From: Clostridiaceae bacterium | GTDB lineage: Bacteria; Bacillota; Clostridia; DSM-8532 | Direction of reading: 5' to 3' | DNA length: 50,240 nucleotides | Assembly: GCA_012521615.1 (NCBI GenBank) | Contig: JAAYMA010000036.1 | Span: forward strand, 1 to 50,240 | Shown here: positions 31,079 through 40,227 of the stretch, piece after piece | How the letters are laid out: each line of letters starts with the position of its first letter | Numbering within the stretch: the first letter of the stretch is position 1 | Position numbers and translations under genes: made by a program | Notes under the pieces: generated by a model | What the model was told of the DNA's origin: nothing | The model's input: the letters and a program-made list of their open reading frames with translations, nothing else | Databases searched by the model: none

Positions 31079-31750
31079 CTAAGCCTGATTCCACTCGTTT
31101 ACCTGCTGCCTGAGCCAATCTGTCCAGGCATCAATGCCCTCGCCCGTCTTAGCTGAAACGGGGAATATCTTAAGCCTGGGGTTGCGCATATATGCATATT
31201 CCCTGACCTTGTCAAGATCAAAATCAAAATAGGGCATCACATCGATTTTATTGATAATCAGCACATCACACACGGTAAATATCAAAGGATATTTCAAAGG
31301 TTTGTCATGGCCCTCCGGAACTGAGAGAATCATGGCATTTTTGACCGCTCCGGTATCAAACTCGGCAGGGCACACCAGATTGCCCACATTTTCCAGTATA
31401 ACCAGATCCAAATCTTCTGTGCCCAGCTCCTTTAGCCCCTGTTCAGTCATTCCGGCATCAAGATGACACATTCCGCCGGTATGGAGCTGGATGGATTTGA
31501 CACCGGTGGAAGCTATTTTTTCCGCATCCACAGCAGAGTCAATGTCTGCTTCCATCACACCTATTCTGAACTCATCCCTGAGTGCTTCTATAGTACGCAT
31601 CAGCACAGTGGTTTTCCCGCTTCCGGGAGAGGACATCAAATTGAGCAGAAAAGTTTTCTCCTCCTTAAGTCTTGTACGAAGAAGTTCGGCTTCCTTGTTG
31701 TTATCCGCAAAAATACTTTCCTTTACTTCTATAATTTTGACTTTATCCAT
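31079..31750 (-). CDS. hypB: Hydrogenase nickel incorporation GTPase HypB
   Basis: A 223-residue SIMIBI-class GTPase that loads nickel into [NiFe]-hydrogenase precursors together with HypA. The P-loop SSPGSGKTT (near residue 40), the metal-binding segment GGMCHLDAGM, the switch region ENVGNLVCPAEFD and the NKID guanine motif are all present. It lacks the His-rich N-terminal stretch of some homologs. It begins 12 bp after hypA and closes the operon. No hydrogenase structural gene is in the window, so its client is encoded elsewhere or is a different nickel enzyme. Confidence 0.97.
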   Translation of the reverse strand: MDKVKIIEVKESIFADNNKEAELLRTRLKEEKTFLLNLMSSPGSGKTTVLMRTIEALRDEFRIGVMEADIDSAVDAEKIASTGVKSIQLHTGGMCHLDAGMTEQGLKELGTEDLDLVILENVGNLVCPAEFDTGAVKNAMILSVPEGHDKPLKYPLIFTVCDVLIINKIDVMPYFDFDLDKVREYAYMRNPRLKIFPVSAKTGEGIDAWTDWLRQQVNEWNQA

Positions 31751-31762
31751 ATTACCCCTCCG

Positions 31763-32107
31763 TTAAAAGGCCTTAATCTCCTTCAAGTTGATTTCATTGC
31801 CCTGTATAAGATAGGTTTGCCCGCTACTGCAATAAGGGCAAATTCGTCCATGTGGTACGGTTTCATAGGTCTTCCGGCAGCTTTCGCAAAGGGTTAAAGC
31901 TTGTATTGTTTCAATGATTAGCTCTGCATCATTCATGATATCGGTTTTCTTGACTGCCCATTTCCAGCAGTCAGCAAGCTCCTTATGTATTACACCCGAC
32001 ACTTCTCCCAATTCCAGGGATACTTGCGATATTTTTGTGAGCGAATTTTCCTCAGCAACCCGATTGACGACTTTGATGATATGAAAAACTATTCCCAGTT
32101 CATGCAT
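31763..32107 (-). CDS. hypA: Hydrogenase maturation nickel metallochaperone HypA
   Basis: A 114-residue HypA. I place the start at the ATG giving MHELGIV because the His after Met is the nickel ligand that must be near the N-terminus; eight upstream in-frame codons are not part of the protein. The structural zinc site is visible as CESC and CPYC in the C-terminal third. It lies directly after the stop of the FeS flavoprotein (one base apart) and 12 bp before hypB, so the three are co-translated. It passes nickel to HypB or a hydrogenase large subunit. Confidence 0.96.
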   Translation of the reverse strand: MHELGIVFHIIKVVNRVAEENSLTKISQVSLELGEVSGVIHKELADCWKWAVKKTDIMNDAELIIETIQALTLCESCRKTYETVPHGRICPYCSSGQTYLIQGNEINLKEIKAF

Positions 32108-32108
32108 T

Positions 32109-34889
32109 TTATTTGCCTTTCTTTCTGCCAAACTTAATCTTTATTGCACGCTTTATCATATATGGAAGAATAGCTTTCATCTTGTCCTCAGTGCGAACCA
32201 TTTTGCTGCACTCCGGACGCTCACGGTGAAGATGAATGGCATCGAAAGCACACTTGGTTGTACATACCCCACAGCCGATACACTTGTTAGGATCAACCAC
32301 CGACACACCGCAATCAAGGCAGCGGGCAGTTTCTTTTTTAACCTGCTCCTCTGTAAAGCCAATACGATTGTCACGGAAGGTCTTGGTTAAAGCTTCGTTA
32401 TAACCTATCTGCTGTCTGGGTGAGTTGTCAAAGTTTGTTTCATCAATGACAATATTATTTTTATCCAACTCGATAAACTGCCTGAGATTTCTGCCGATTG
32501 TCAGGCTGGTATTTGGCTGCACAAAACGATGCAGCGAAACAGCGCCTTCCCTGCCGGCAGCAATAGCATCAATGGCGAATTTCGGACCGGTGTAGGCATC
32601 GCCTCCAACGAAAATATCAGGCTCAGCGGTCTGAAAGGTCACAGGATCGGCTTTGATGGTGCCGTTGGGATTTAACTCTACCTTTGTACCCTCAAAAAGC
32701 TGTTTCCAATCGGCCTTCTGACCAATGCAGTATAGAACTATATCGCACTCAACAGTTTCTGTGATGCTTTCATCAAAGGAAGGTGCAAAACGTCCCTGTT
32801 TGTCTTTTACTGATACACACTTTTTAAAAGTAATACCGGTAGTTTTGCCATTGTTTGATATAATCTCCACAGGGCCCCAGCCAGTATGGATATTAATGCC
32901 CTCTTTTTCACATTCGGTTCGCTCTTCCACACCGCAGGGCATCTCATCATATGCCTCAAGACAATACATGCTGACACTCTCGGCGCCACAGCGAACAGCA
33001 GTCCTGGCAACGTCGCAGGCAACATTGCCACCCCCTATTACAACTACTTTTCCGTTTAGCTTGACCTCACCTGTAAGGTTGACCTTTCTTAAAAAGTCTA
33101 TACCGGAAGTTACACCCTCGCTGTCTTCACCGGGAATATTCAGTTTAGTACCGCTTTGAAGGCCTACAGCTATATAGAAACCTTTATAGCCCTGATTGCG
33201 AAGTTCAGGAATCGTAATATCCTTACCCACCTCAACGCCGCATTTAAACTCAACTCCCAACTCACGCAGGATGTCTATTTCAGCTTCAACTACATCTTTC
33301 TCCAGTCGGAAGCTTGGAATTCCATTCATAAGCATGCCGCCAGGTCTTGCCTCTTTCTCGAAAACTGTAGGCTTATAACCTTTCAAAGCGAGGAAGTATG
33401 CACAGCTCATACCGGCAGGACCGCCTCCGATTATGGCGATTTTTTCTTCAAACCCGCCGCCAATCTTGGGAATAACCGGCTCAGGAATATATCTGGTCTC
33501 TGCATCCAGATCCTGCTGAGCAATAAATCTCTTTACTTCATCAATTGCAACAGCCTGATCAATTGTGCCGCGGGTACATGCATCCTCACAGCGGCGGTTG
33601 CATATACGTCCACAGACTGCAGGAAAAGGATTATCCTGTTTAATCAGTTTAAGTGCTTCGCGATATCTGCCCTGTGCTGCCAATTTCAGATAGCCCTGAA
33701 CCGAGATATGGGCAGGACATTCTGTTTTACAGGGTGATGTACCTGTATCATGACAATTGATGCGGTTTTTATCACGATAGTCTATGCTCCACTTCTCAGG
33801 TCCCCACGGAGTATCATCGGGAAGTTCAATACGGGGATATTCTATTGGCCCATCCTTTGTGCAGTGTTTCTGACCAAGTTTCACTGCTCCAGCTGGACAA
33901 TGCTCCACGCACCGGCCACAAGCCACACATTTCTCGTTCTCTATTTTCGCAACATAAGCACTGCGGCTTAGGTTCGGAGTATTGAACAGCTGAGAAGTCC
34001 GGAGAGCATAACAGACATTAACATTACAGTTACATATGGCGAAAATTTTATCTTCACCATCAATATTGGTAATCTGATGGACAAACCCGTTGTCTTCGGC
34101 CTGCTTTAAAATATCGAGCACTTCATCATAGGTTATGTACTCGCCACGATCTGTCTCAACTACATAATCTGCCATATCACCTATTGCGATACACCAGCTT
34201 TCAGGATCATCCCCACATCCTTCTCCAAGCTTAGCACGGCTGAGGCGGCATGAGCACATGCTTTTTGCGTATTTTCCCTCATATTTCTTCAGCCAGTAAG
34301 AGATGTGTTCTATGTCTAATGACTGGTTTTCAGTCTCAATTGCCTTTTCAACAGGTATGACGTGCATTCCTATACCTGCGCCACCCGGTGGAACCATGGG
34401 CGTAACCCTCTCCAGAGGAAGAAAGGTCATACGTTCGAAAAAGGCGGCAACTTCAGGATGCTCATCAATCTGAGATCTTCTCATATTAAAAAACTCAGCA
34501 CTACCAGGAACAAACCGTGGCAATACATACTGCTTTTCACGCCTCGGGTTTTCCCAGTTATACTCGATAAGGCCAATATAGGCCATTTCATTTAATATTT
34601 TTTCTAAATATTCTTCATCCTTACCTGTCAGTTTTACCAGCTCAGGCAGGGTCTTGGGTTTCCGAACCCCCATCTTTAGAGCAATATCAGCCATCTCGTC
34701 GGTAACCAAACCGGCAAGACCCCAGTATTCCGGATCATTGCCCGTAACACCCTTCAGCTTCGCAGGAAGACGATCGGTAATCATCCTGCCGAGCTTTATA
34801 ATCTTCTCGCGCGGCTCTTCTGTGCGAGGAATCTCAAAAGACAGATTACTCTCATCCAATGGCATATTGGACCTGGTCTGCTTGCTCAT
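32109..34889 (-). CDS. Multidomain FeS/FAD/NAD(P)-binding oxidoreductase (GltD-like) with N-terminal winged-helix and ferredoxin modules
   Basis: A 926-residue soluble redox protein. In order: a winged-helix-like segment (about 45-100, KTLPELVKLTGKDEEYLEKI); a Cys-rich module (SMCSCRLS, CNCNVNVC); a 4Fe-4S ferredoxin (CVACGRCVEHCPAGA, near 320); a GltD/DPD domain I cluster (CKTECPAH, CGRICNRRCEDAC); an FAD site (IIGGGPAGMSCAYFL) with ARPGGMLMNGIP; an NAD(P) site (VIGGGNVACDVAR); and a C-terminal ferredoxin (CIGCGVCTTKCAFDA). It should move electrons between NAD(P)H and ferredoxin-type partners. The start at 34889 has AAGGA upstream. It is cotranscribed with hypA and hypB. The physiological partner is unknown. 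Confidence 0.9.
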   Translation of the reverse strand: MSKQTRSNMPLDESNLSFEIPRTEEPREKIIKLGRMITDRLPAKLKGVTGNDPEYWGLAGLVTDEMADIALKMGVRKPKTLPELVKLTGKDEEYLEKILNEMAYIGLIEYNWENPRREKQYVLPRFVPGSAEFFNMRRSQIDEHPEVAAFFERMTFLPLERVTPMVPPGGAGIGMHVIPVEKAIETENQSLDIEHISYWLKKYEGKYAKSMCSCRLSRAKLGEGCGDDPESWCIAIGDMADYVVETDRGEYITYDEVLDILKQAEDNGFVHQITNIDGEDKIFAICNCNVNVCYALRTSQLFNTPNLSRSAYVAKIENEKCVACGRCVEHCPAGAVKLGQKHCTKDGPIEYPRIELPDDTPWGPEKWSIDYRDKNRINCHDTGTSPCKTECPAHISVQGYLKLAAQGRYREALKLIKQDNPFPAVCGRICNRRCEDACTRGTIDQAVAIDEVKRFIAQQDLDAETRYIPEPVIPKIGGGFEEKIAIIGGGPAGMSCAYFLALKGYKPTVFEKEARPGGMLMNGIPSFRLEKDVVEAEIDILRELGVEFKCGVEVGKDITIPELRNQGYKGFYIAVGLQSGTKLNIPGEDSEGVTSGIDFLRKVNLTGEVKLNGKVVVIGGGNVACDVARTAVRCGAESVSMYCLEAYDEMPCGVEERTECEKEGINIHTGWGPVEIISNNGKTTGITFKKCVSVKDKQGRFAPSFDESITETVECDIVLYCIGQKADWKQLFEGTKVELNPNGTIKADPVTFQTAEPDIFVGGDAYTGPKFAIDAIAAGREGAVSLHRFVQPNTSLTIGRNLRQFIELDKNNIVIDETNFDNSPRQQIGYNEALTKTFRDNRIGFTEEQVKKETARCLDCGVSVVDPNKCIGCGVCTTKCAFDAIHLHRERPECSKMVRTEDKMKAILPYMIKRAIKIKFGRKKGK

Positions 34890-34926
34890 ATTTGTCAATC
34901 CTTTCACAAAGTATTTGATATTTATA

Positions 34927-34942
34927 GACGCATTGATGCGTC
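34927..34942. repeat. Perfect inverted repeat between the GntR gene and the FeS flavoprotein gene
   Basis: GACGCATTGATGCGTC is a 16-bp inverted repeat (7-bp arms) overlapping the GntR stop codon. It has no T-run, so it is not an intrinsic terminator. It could shape the messenger RNA or bind a protein, or be chance. Confidence 0.35.
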
Positions 34943-35657
34943 AGGATCCAGCATTACTGTCGAGACGGGCAAGATAGTCGGCTATTCCTGACGCCAGCAG
35001 GTTATATGCACCTTCCCCGTCACGGGCTTCTATCAAATCTGTAAACTGTTCCAACCGGTCTATAGCAAATGAAGCACCATACATCCTGAGATAATTAGCC
35101 CAGAAAGCAATAGAAACATCGTGTGTGGTGTTCATAAACAGCGTAAGAACACTTTTACCGCTTAAAATACAGATCTCACGGTGCCAGATAAAAAAATGTT
35201 CGGCCAATTCTTCCACTCCGATGTTATCAGCAATATCACGAATATCTTTGGTAATAGAACGCAGATGAACGATATTTTCTGTACTTCGGCAAAGACATAA
35301 TGTTCGCAGTGCCTCTCCCTCAATAGCAAGACGCAAATCCAGGATAGCTTTGACAACGTCCCTGCCCAATTCGTTTCCGTTAAGCTGAACAATAGCATTA
35401 AGGGTTTCAATATTCCCGATTTTCATATAGTCCGCTACAAAGGTGCCAGATTTAGGTTTGATATGAACTAACCCCATGGTTGCAAGCTGTTCAAAACCGG
35501 AATGAACCACTGTTTTTCCAATCCCCATTTCGGCTGCCAATTCACGTTCTGAGGGCAGCCTGTCACCCGGTTTCCATTTTCCTGAAAGGATTTCTTTAGT
35601 AATTCTTCTGACAAATGCTTCTTTATTTGTAAGTGAAGTCTTCTTGTCCGAGATCAT
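34941..35657 (-). CDS. GntR family transcriptional regulator, FadR subfamily
   Basis: A 238-residue regulator with an N-terminal winged helix (DRLPSERELAAEMGIGKTVV, then LVHIKPKSGTFV) and a C-terminal all-helical FCD effector domain (about 90-235). The ATG at 35657 has a GAGGAAA ribosome binding site. A 24-codon in-frame extension is possible in principle, but it would run through the promoter's transcribed leader and operator, so I reject it. It is the first gene of the operon with the FeS flavoprotein and hypAB and is very likely autoregulatory. FCD domains usually bind small organic acids; the effector here is unknown. Confidence 0.93.
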   Translation of the reverse strand: MISDKKTSLTNKEAFVRRITKEILSGKWKPGDRLPSERELAAEMGIGKTVVHSGFEQLATMGLVHIKPKSGTFVADYMKIGNIETLNAIVQLNGNELGRDVVKAILDLRLAIEGEALRTLCLCRSTENIVHLRSITKDIRDIADNIGVEELAEHFFIWHREICILSGKSVLTLFMNTTHDVSIAFWANYLRMYGASFAIDRLEQFTDLIEARDGEGAYNLLASGIADYLARLDSNAGS

Positions 35658-35711
35658 AAAAAATTTCCTCTGAACCTTACTATTTAGGAACGGCTGGTAC
35701 TCAGCAACCAT

Positions 35712-35724
35712 CTGGTCCGACCAG
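35712..35724. promoter_or_regulatory. Candidate FadR-type GntR operator
   Basis: CTGGTCCGACCAG is a 13-bp perfect palindrome around one central base and fits the TNGTNNNACNA consensus of FadR-subfamily regulators. It lies just downstream of the -10 element and about 55 bp before the regulator's start, where binding would block transcription. Confidence 0.7.
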
Positions 35725-35733
35725 TTCAATTTT

Positions 35734-35763
35734 ATATTAACAATTTTAGATTTGATATGTCAA
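35734..35763 (-). promoter_or_regulatory. Promoter of the GntR-FeS-hypAB operon
   Basis: On the minus strand a perfect TTGACA (35758-35763) is followed by TTAATA after 17 bases or TAATAT after 18. The predicted start of transcription falls next to the palindromic operator. Confidence 0.65.
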
Positions 35764-35779
35764 CAATAATTACTCACTT

Positions 35780-36547
35780 TCATGAATAAGCAATAAAGAA
35801 GAGCCTTGGAAACTTAAAGATAATATTCCCGTTTTTTTGCCTGGGGTATCTTTGTATTAAGTTTTCCATTATTTCATTTTCGAATTCGTCTTTCTTATCC
35901 GCAGGTAAAACATTAAGGTAAGGGCGAAGACCAGTGCCGCGATACCATTCCAGAATGTCGTTATGAGATCTCATTACATGATAATATACAGCCTCCCAAA
36001 TATAAAATTCTTCAGATAACTCGGATAATATATCAAAATACTCGCTTGGAGTGAGAGTATGAGAAAAACGTGTGCCTGCAAAATAATCCTTCCATTTTTC
36101 AGAAGACGTAAGCTCGGCAATGATTTTATGTACCGGCGCATTGTAATTCATGGGGACTTGAACTGCCAGAACACCATTTTTATTTAATTAGTTCAACATA
36201 TTTTCTATAAGTTTTCTATGATCCGTTACCCAATGGATGCAAGCATTTGAGAAAACAATATCAAAATCGCTGTCCAATTGTGGAAGTTCACTACTTACAT
36301 CACATATTCTGAAGTTCAGGTCCGGATAATTCTTTTTTGCTGCATTGATCATATCTTCAGATTTATCAACTCCAAGGATATAAGCATTAGGGAATTTATC
36401 TGACAAAACCTGTGTACTGTTTCCCGGTCCACAACCTATATCCAGAATTTTATCAGGTGAAACCAGATTGATACGGTTTACCAAATCAATAGCAGGTTGT
36501 GTACGTTCAGTTTTAAACTTTAAATATTGTTTTGAATTCCAATCCAT
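35780..36547 (-). pseudogene. tam: Trans-aconitate 2-methyltransferase-like gene interrupted by an in-frame stop
   Basis: A SAM-dependent methyltransferase of Tam type, read as two halves in the same frame: 36188-36547 (MDWNSKQYLKFKTERTQPAI, SAM motif ILDIGCGPGNST, then FSNACIHWVTDHRKLIENML) and 35780-36187 (NGVLAVQVPMNYNAP to the end). They are separated only by TAA at 36188-36190, with no length change. Removing the stop gives about 254 residues, the family length (E. coli Tam has 252). A single base change from CAA, AAA or GAA would explain it. The downstream half also has an ATG at 36151 but would lack the SAM site. Tam methylates trans-aconitate, the inhibitor of aconitase. Confidence 0.85.
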
Positions 36548-36624
36548 AATATCACACTCCAATGAAACAGCTCTGCTATCAAATTCACTCTTAAATCAGC
36601 CGGATTAATTGCATCTATGTTGTC

Positions 36625-37266
36625 TTATTGAAGCATCTTCCATCCACTGCCTATGAAATACAGTGAAAAAGCTATTATGAATATACCCAAAAATAATATA
36701 AGCCAGCGATATACTGTATCACTAAACAGTTTCTTTCCTTTGGAAAATGCTATAGAAACAGCAGAATACCATGTAAAATCCGATAAAATATGCCCGCTAA
36801 AAAACGCCAATACTCCAATTAATCCTAAAGCATGGGACTGGCGGATTGACTCCATCCCTGTAGATGCCCACCAAAGTATGAAATAAGGGTTGGTAATACT
36901 TACGAGTGCACCAGCAAGTACCAGATTTTTAATTCCGCCACTATTCCCGGTACTTTGATTTTCTAAAGAGACAGATTTATTGATGCTGGATTTTATCATT
37001 CCATATCCCATCCATGCAAGAAAAACACCGCCACAAAGTCCGATCAATCCAGCAACTGTTGTATTGGAAAAAAAGTCTTTAAGACCTGAGATCATGGCAA
37101 TAACCAGCATCAGTTCCAGTATTCCATGACCCAATACCACCAGTGGCCCTGCGATCCACCCTCGTTTAAGACTTCCGCTGATTGTAACCCCCAACATAGG
37201 TCCAGGCATCATTGCCCCTGAAAATCCAATCAAAAATGAGCTGAAGAAAATACCCCACAAAACCAT
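36625..37266 (-). CDS. LysE/RhtB family amino-acid exporter
   Basis: A 213-residue membrane protein with six hydrophobic segments and the hallmark MPGPM near residue 20. The loop at NPYFILWWASTG matches the second conserved motif of LysE-family translocators. The length is typical (about 205-215). It should export an amino acid or related metabolite using the proton gradient; the substrate cannot be told. It lies 77 bp upstream of the broken methyltransferase gene on the same strand. The 358 bp between its start and the GyrI-like coding region's upstream neighbour are AT-rich with no supported gene. Confidence 0.9.
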   Translation of the reverse strand: MVLWGIFFSSFLIGFSGAMMPGPMLGVTISGSLKRGWIAGPLVVLGHGILELMLVIAMISGLKDFFSNTTVAGLIGLCGGVFLAWMGYGMIKSSINKSVSLENQSTGNSGGIKNLVLAGALVSITNPYFILWWASTGMESIRQSHALGLIGVLAFFSGHILSDFTWYSAVSIAFSKGKKLFSDTVYRWLILFLGIFIIAFSLYFIGSGWKMLQ

Positions 37267-37541
37267 AGAATGACTCCTTGAGCAACATACTTTATATCAA
37301 GTACTGATCCGCTCTTTCTCTTATTGTGATTTATACAAATTCCCAGGTTGTTTATCATTTTTTGCGGATATCTTTTTTTAACTCCTATATTAACAGTGCG
37401 TCCCACTCAAGGTTGCATGTACTTTTACCCTGCCTTCTCAAAAACTCAGCCTTTATATCATAAGGAAAAAACATATGCAGGCGTCCATGTGCGGGGCTTT
37501 ATGGATTATCGCATCAAATTCGTATGTTTACCTCTCCATAA

Positions 37542-38183
37542 TTAAACCTTCACAATTGGATGCCGGATTACTGTTTTTAACTTCTCAGGTGCAGTCCTTC
37601 TCGGATCACTGATATATATTTCATGATGTTGCCGCATTCCGGACATCTCTGTGCGGTAGCCCTGCGATTCAATATACTCTTCTAATACCGCAACGGTAGG
37701 TCCCTCATCGTCGTATGGACCAATATGCATTACCTGAGCACATAAACCCTCTGTAAAATCTTCAAGTCTTGCCCTTGATATATCAAGGCCCGGTTTTTTC
37801 TTTGACAAAACCTCTTTGGCGGTTTCAAAAACCTCTTGAGTAACAAACTCAGGCTGACGTATCATCATTATCCATACAAATTCGTCTTTTCTGTCAATGA
37901 CATTGCCATCAAAATAGTCATCCTCAAACCACCACAGCCCTTCCAGCGACGGAACCACATAATCAAAATATCCTTCGGGCTGATTGCCGCTCTTTTTGCT
38001 CATTTTAATGCTGTAGGACAATCCATACAAAATTTCTACAGCTTCTTTATATGACTCAGAGGTATTTGGATTACCCTTACCATCGACCATAATAAAACGC
38101 ATTTTGGGTACATCGATAATATAAGGTTTACTCCCGGGTAGATATAATTCTTTATATTCCTTTTTAAAATCAAATACTGCCAT
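37542..38183 (-). CDS. GyrI-like small-molecule-binding domain protein
   Basis: A 213-residue soluble protein of the GyrI-like/SOUL-type superfamily used for binding small hydrophobic or cationic molecules. Typical features are the opening FDFKKEYKELYLPG, the VPKMRFIMVDGKGNPN segment and the ending HHEIYISDPRRTAPEKLKT. I place the start at 38183, which has a GGGGGA ribosome binding site; a 20-codon upstream extension lacks one. It has no DNA-binding domain. Its role is unknown; relatives are often annotated as hypothetical or transcription activator effector-binding. Confidence 0.88.
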   Translation of the reverse strand: MAVFDFKKEYKELYLPGSKPYIIDVPKMRFIMVDGKGNPNTSESYKEAVEILYGLSYSIKMSKKSGNQPEGYFDYVVPSLEGLWWFEDDYFDGNVIDRKDEFVWIMMIRQPEFVTQEVFETAKEVLSKKKPGLDISRARLEDFTEGLCAQVMHIGPYDDEGPTVAVLEEYIESQGYRTEMSGMRQHHEIYISDPRRTAPEKLKTVIRHPIVKV

Positions 38184-38301
38184 ATTAATCCCCCACATAA
38201 AATCTCTAATTTCCATATTATCATTCCAATTTTTAGTTGGCAATCAGGTTTCCTTGGCATAACCGCCATGCAAACACCAGACTTTATTGTGATACTGCTT
38301 A

Positions 38302-38330
38302 TTTATATGATATTCTTTAAATAATATAAT
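38302..38330 (+). promoter_or_regulatory. Possible promoter of the Type III restriction-modification operon
   Basis: TTTATA at 38302-38307 and TATAAT at 38325-38330 are 17 bases apart, giving an untranslated leader of about 107 bases before mod. Confidence 0.4.
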
Positions 38331-38443
38331 CAAGATAAATGTTGTGATCATAGTCTGACGTTATTAATGAGCATAAAGCAGTCAAAACTGTGCTTAGTAT
38401 TACCCGATTTCAATCTTTTTTAGCTCAGTAAAGGAGAATGGGC

Positions 38444-40213
38444 ATGGATAAACTAAAAATGCATTCTTTAAACAAAGTAAATGAAAACATCAAAAAAATG
38501 GCTGAATTATTTCCAAATACTCTGACCGAAGTCATCAAAGGCTATCGTAAAGACGGAAAGCCTATCATCGGATATGCCATCGACTTCGACATACTTAGGC
38601 AGGAGCTGTCTGACATTATTGTAGAAGGCCCTGAGGAGCGTTACCAGTTTACATGGCCGGACAAAAAGAAGTCGATACTGCTCGCAAACGCTCCCATTGC
38701 CAAGACACTACGCCCCTGCCGTGAAGAAAGTGTAAATTTTGATACAACCGAGAACCTCTATATTGAAGGGGACAACCTGGAAGCACTTAAGCTTTTACAG
38801 GAAACTTATCTTGGAAAGGTTAAACTGATTTACATTGATCCCCCTTACAATACAGGCAATGATTTTGTATATGAGGATAATTTCATCCAAAGCTCAGATG
38901 AATATTTAGCCAACAGCGGACAATTTGATGAAGAAGGAAACCGCCTGGTACAGAATCTTGAGAGCAACGGCCGGTTCCACACAGACTGGCTTAACATGAT
39001 GTATCCAAGGTTGAAGCTGGCTAAAGATCTACTGGCAGAAGATGGTGCAATCTTTGTCAGTATAGACTTTAATGAAGTAGAAAATCTCAAAAAAATAATG
39101 GATGAAATATTTGGAAGAGAAAATTTCCAGCGTGAAATTATCTGGCGTATAGGTTGGCTTTCCGGTTATAAAACCACCGCCCCAAACTTTATCCGGAATC
39201 ATGACACAATCCTGTTTTATTCGAAAAATCACACCAAGCTTAATTTTATAAAGAAATATATTGAAAATAAGGATTTTAAGCCACTCGTGAAAAAAGAACC
39301 CAAATTGGTCAGCAAACTGAAAGAATTGGGCTTGACCACTGAACAGCAAAACGACCTGATTAATTTTATAAACCATGAAAACCGTCCTGACCACTACCCC
39401 ATTGAAGATACATGGAATTGTAACGAATATGATGATCTTAACAGCATTGCCATAGTATCATTTTCAGGTGAAAAAATTTCAAAAATATTAGGCATTGATC
39501 AGGATTTCAAGGGGCAAAAGTCAATCAAAATGTTAAAGCGTATACTGGAAGCCATAACTACAGGCGATGACATTGTTTTGGACTTTTTCAGCGGCACTGC
39601 CTCTACCGCCCATGCAGTCATGCAGCTTAACGCCGAAGACGGCGGAAACCGCAGGTTTATCATGATACAGCTTCCTGAACCCTGCGACGAAGATTCCGGA
39701 GCCTATAAAGCCGGATACAAAACAATTTCAGATATCGGAAAAGAGAGAATCCGCCGGGCAGGGAAAAAGATACTGGAAGATTATGGGGAGTCGGCAGAAC
39801 GGTTAGATATCGGTTTCCGGGTCCTCAAGGTAGATACCAGCAATATGGAGGATGTCTACTACAAACCTGAAGAATATACGCAGAAACTGCTTTTCTCTCT
39901 GACAGACAATATCAAGCCTGACCGAACTCCTCAGGATTTACTTTTTCAGGTCATGCTGGATTTGGGCGTGCTGCTTTCCAGCAAAATTGAAGAAATAATC
40001 ATTGGCGGCAAAAAGGTGTTTAATGTAGCTGACGGATACCTGATAGCCTGCTTTGATAATGACGTGACAGATGAAGTCGTCAAAGAAATTGCCAAAATGC
40101 AGCCCTATTACGCTGTTTTCCGTGACAGTGGCATGGCCAGTGACAGCGTTGCGGCTAATTTCGAGCAAATTTTTGAAGCCTACAGCCCGTCAACTATCAG
40201 GAAGGTTCTGTAA
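38444..40213 (+). CDS. mod: Type III restriction-modification DNA methyltransferase (Mod)
   Basis: A 589-residue adenine-N6 methyltransferase of the beta class. The catalytic motif IDPPYNTGNDF lies near residue 132. The SAM-binding motif VLDFFSGTASTAHAV follows near 381, the order expected for Type III Mod. The stretch between (about 225-365) is the probable target recognition domain. The ATG at 38444 has GGAG seven bases upstream; the ATG six bases earlier is too close to it. The stop is 14 bp before res. No simple-sequence repeat that would allow phase variation is seen. It methylates one strand of the recognition site and also guides Res. The recognition sequence cannot be predicted here. 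Confidence 0.96.
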   Translation: MDKLKMHSLNKVNENIKKMAELFPNTLTEVIKGYRKDGKPIIGYAIDFDILRQELSDIIVEGPEERYQFTWPDKKKSILLANAPIAKTLRPCREESVNFDTTENLYIEGDNLEALKLLQETYLGKVKLIYIDPPYNTGNDFVYEDNFIQSSDEYLANSGQFDEEGNRLVQNLESNGRFHTDWLNMMYPRLKLAKDLLAEDGAIFVSIDFNEVENLKKIMDEIFGRENFQREIIWRIGWLSGYKTTAPNFIRNHDTILFYSKNHTKLNFIKKYIENKDFKPLVKKEPKLVSKLKELGLTTEQQNDLINFINHENRPDHYPIEDTWNCNEYDDLNSIAIVSFSGEKISKILGIDQDFKGQKSIKMLKRILEAITTGDDIVLDFFSGTASTAHAVMQLNAEDGGNRRFIMIQLPEPCDEDSGAYKAGYKTISDIGKERIRRAGKKILEDYGESAERLDIGFRVLKVDTSNMEDVYYKPEEYTQKLLFSLTDNIKPDRTPQDLLFQVMLDLGVLLSSKIEEIIIGGKKVFNVADGYLIACFDNDVTDEVVKEIAKMQPYYAVFRDSGMASDSVAANFEQIFEAYSPSTIRKVL

Positions 40214-40227
40214 AAGGAGGTACCGAA

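Noticed and set aside
34941-35729. Longer GntR product starting at 35729.
   Set aside because: The extension would cover the operator and the promoter's transcribed leader; the ATG at 35657 has a proper ribosome binding site.
37267-37541. A possible small gene between the LysE and GyrI-like genes (frame 37348-37545).
   Set aside because: No ribosome binding site, no family resemblance and unusual composition; treated as noncoding.
38444-40213. Phase-variable Mod, as in some pathogens.
   Set aside because: No simple-sequence repeat or long homopolymer is present in the gene or its leader.
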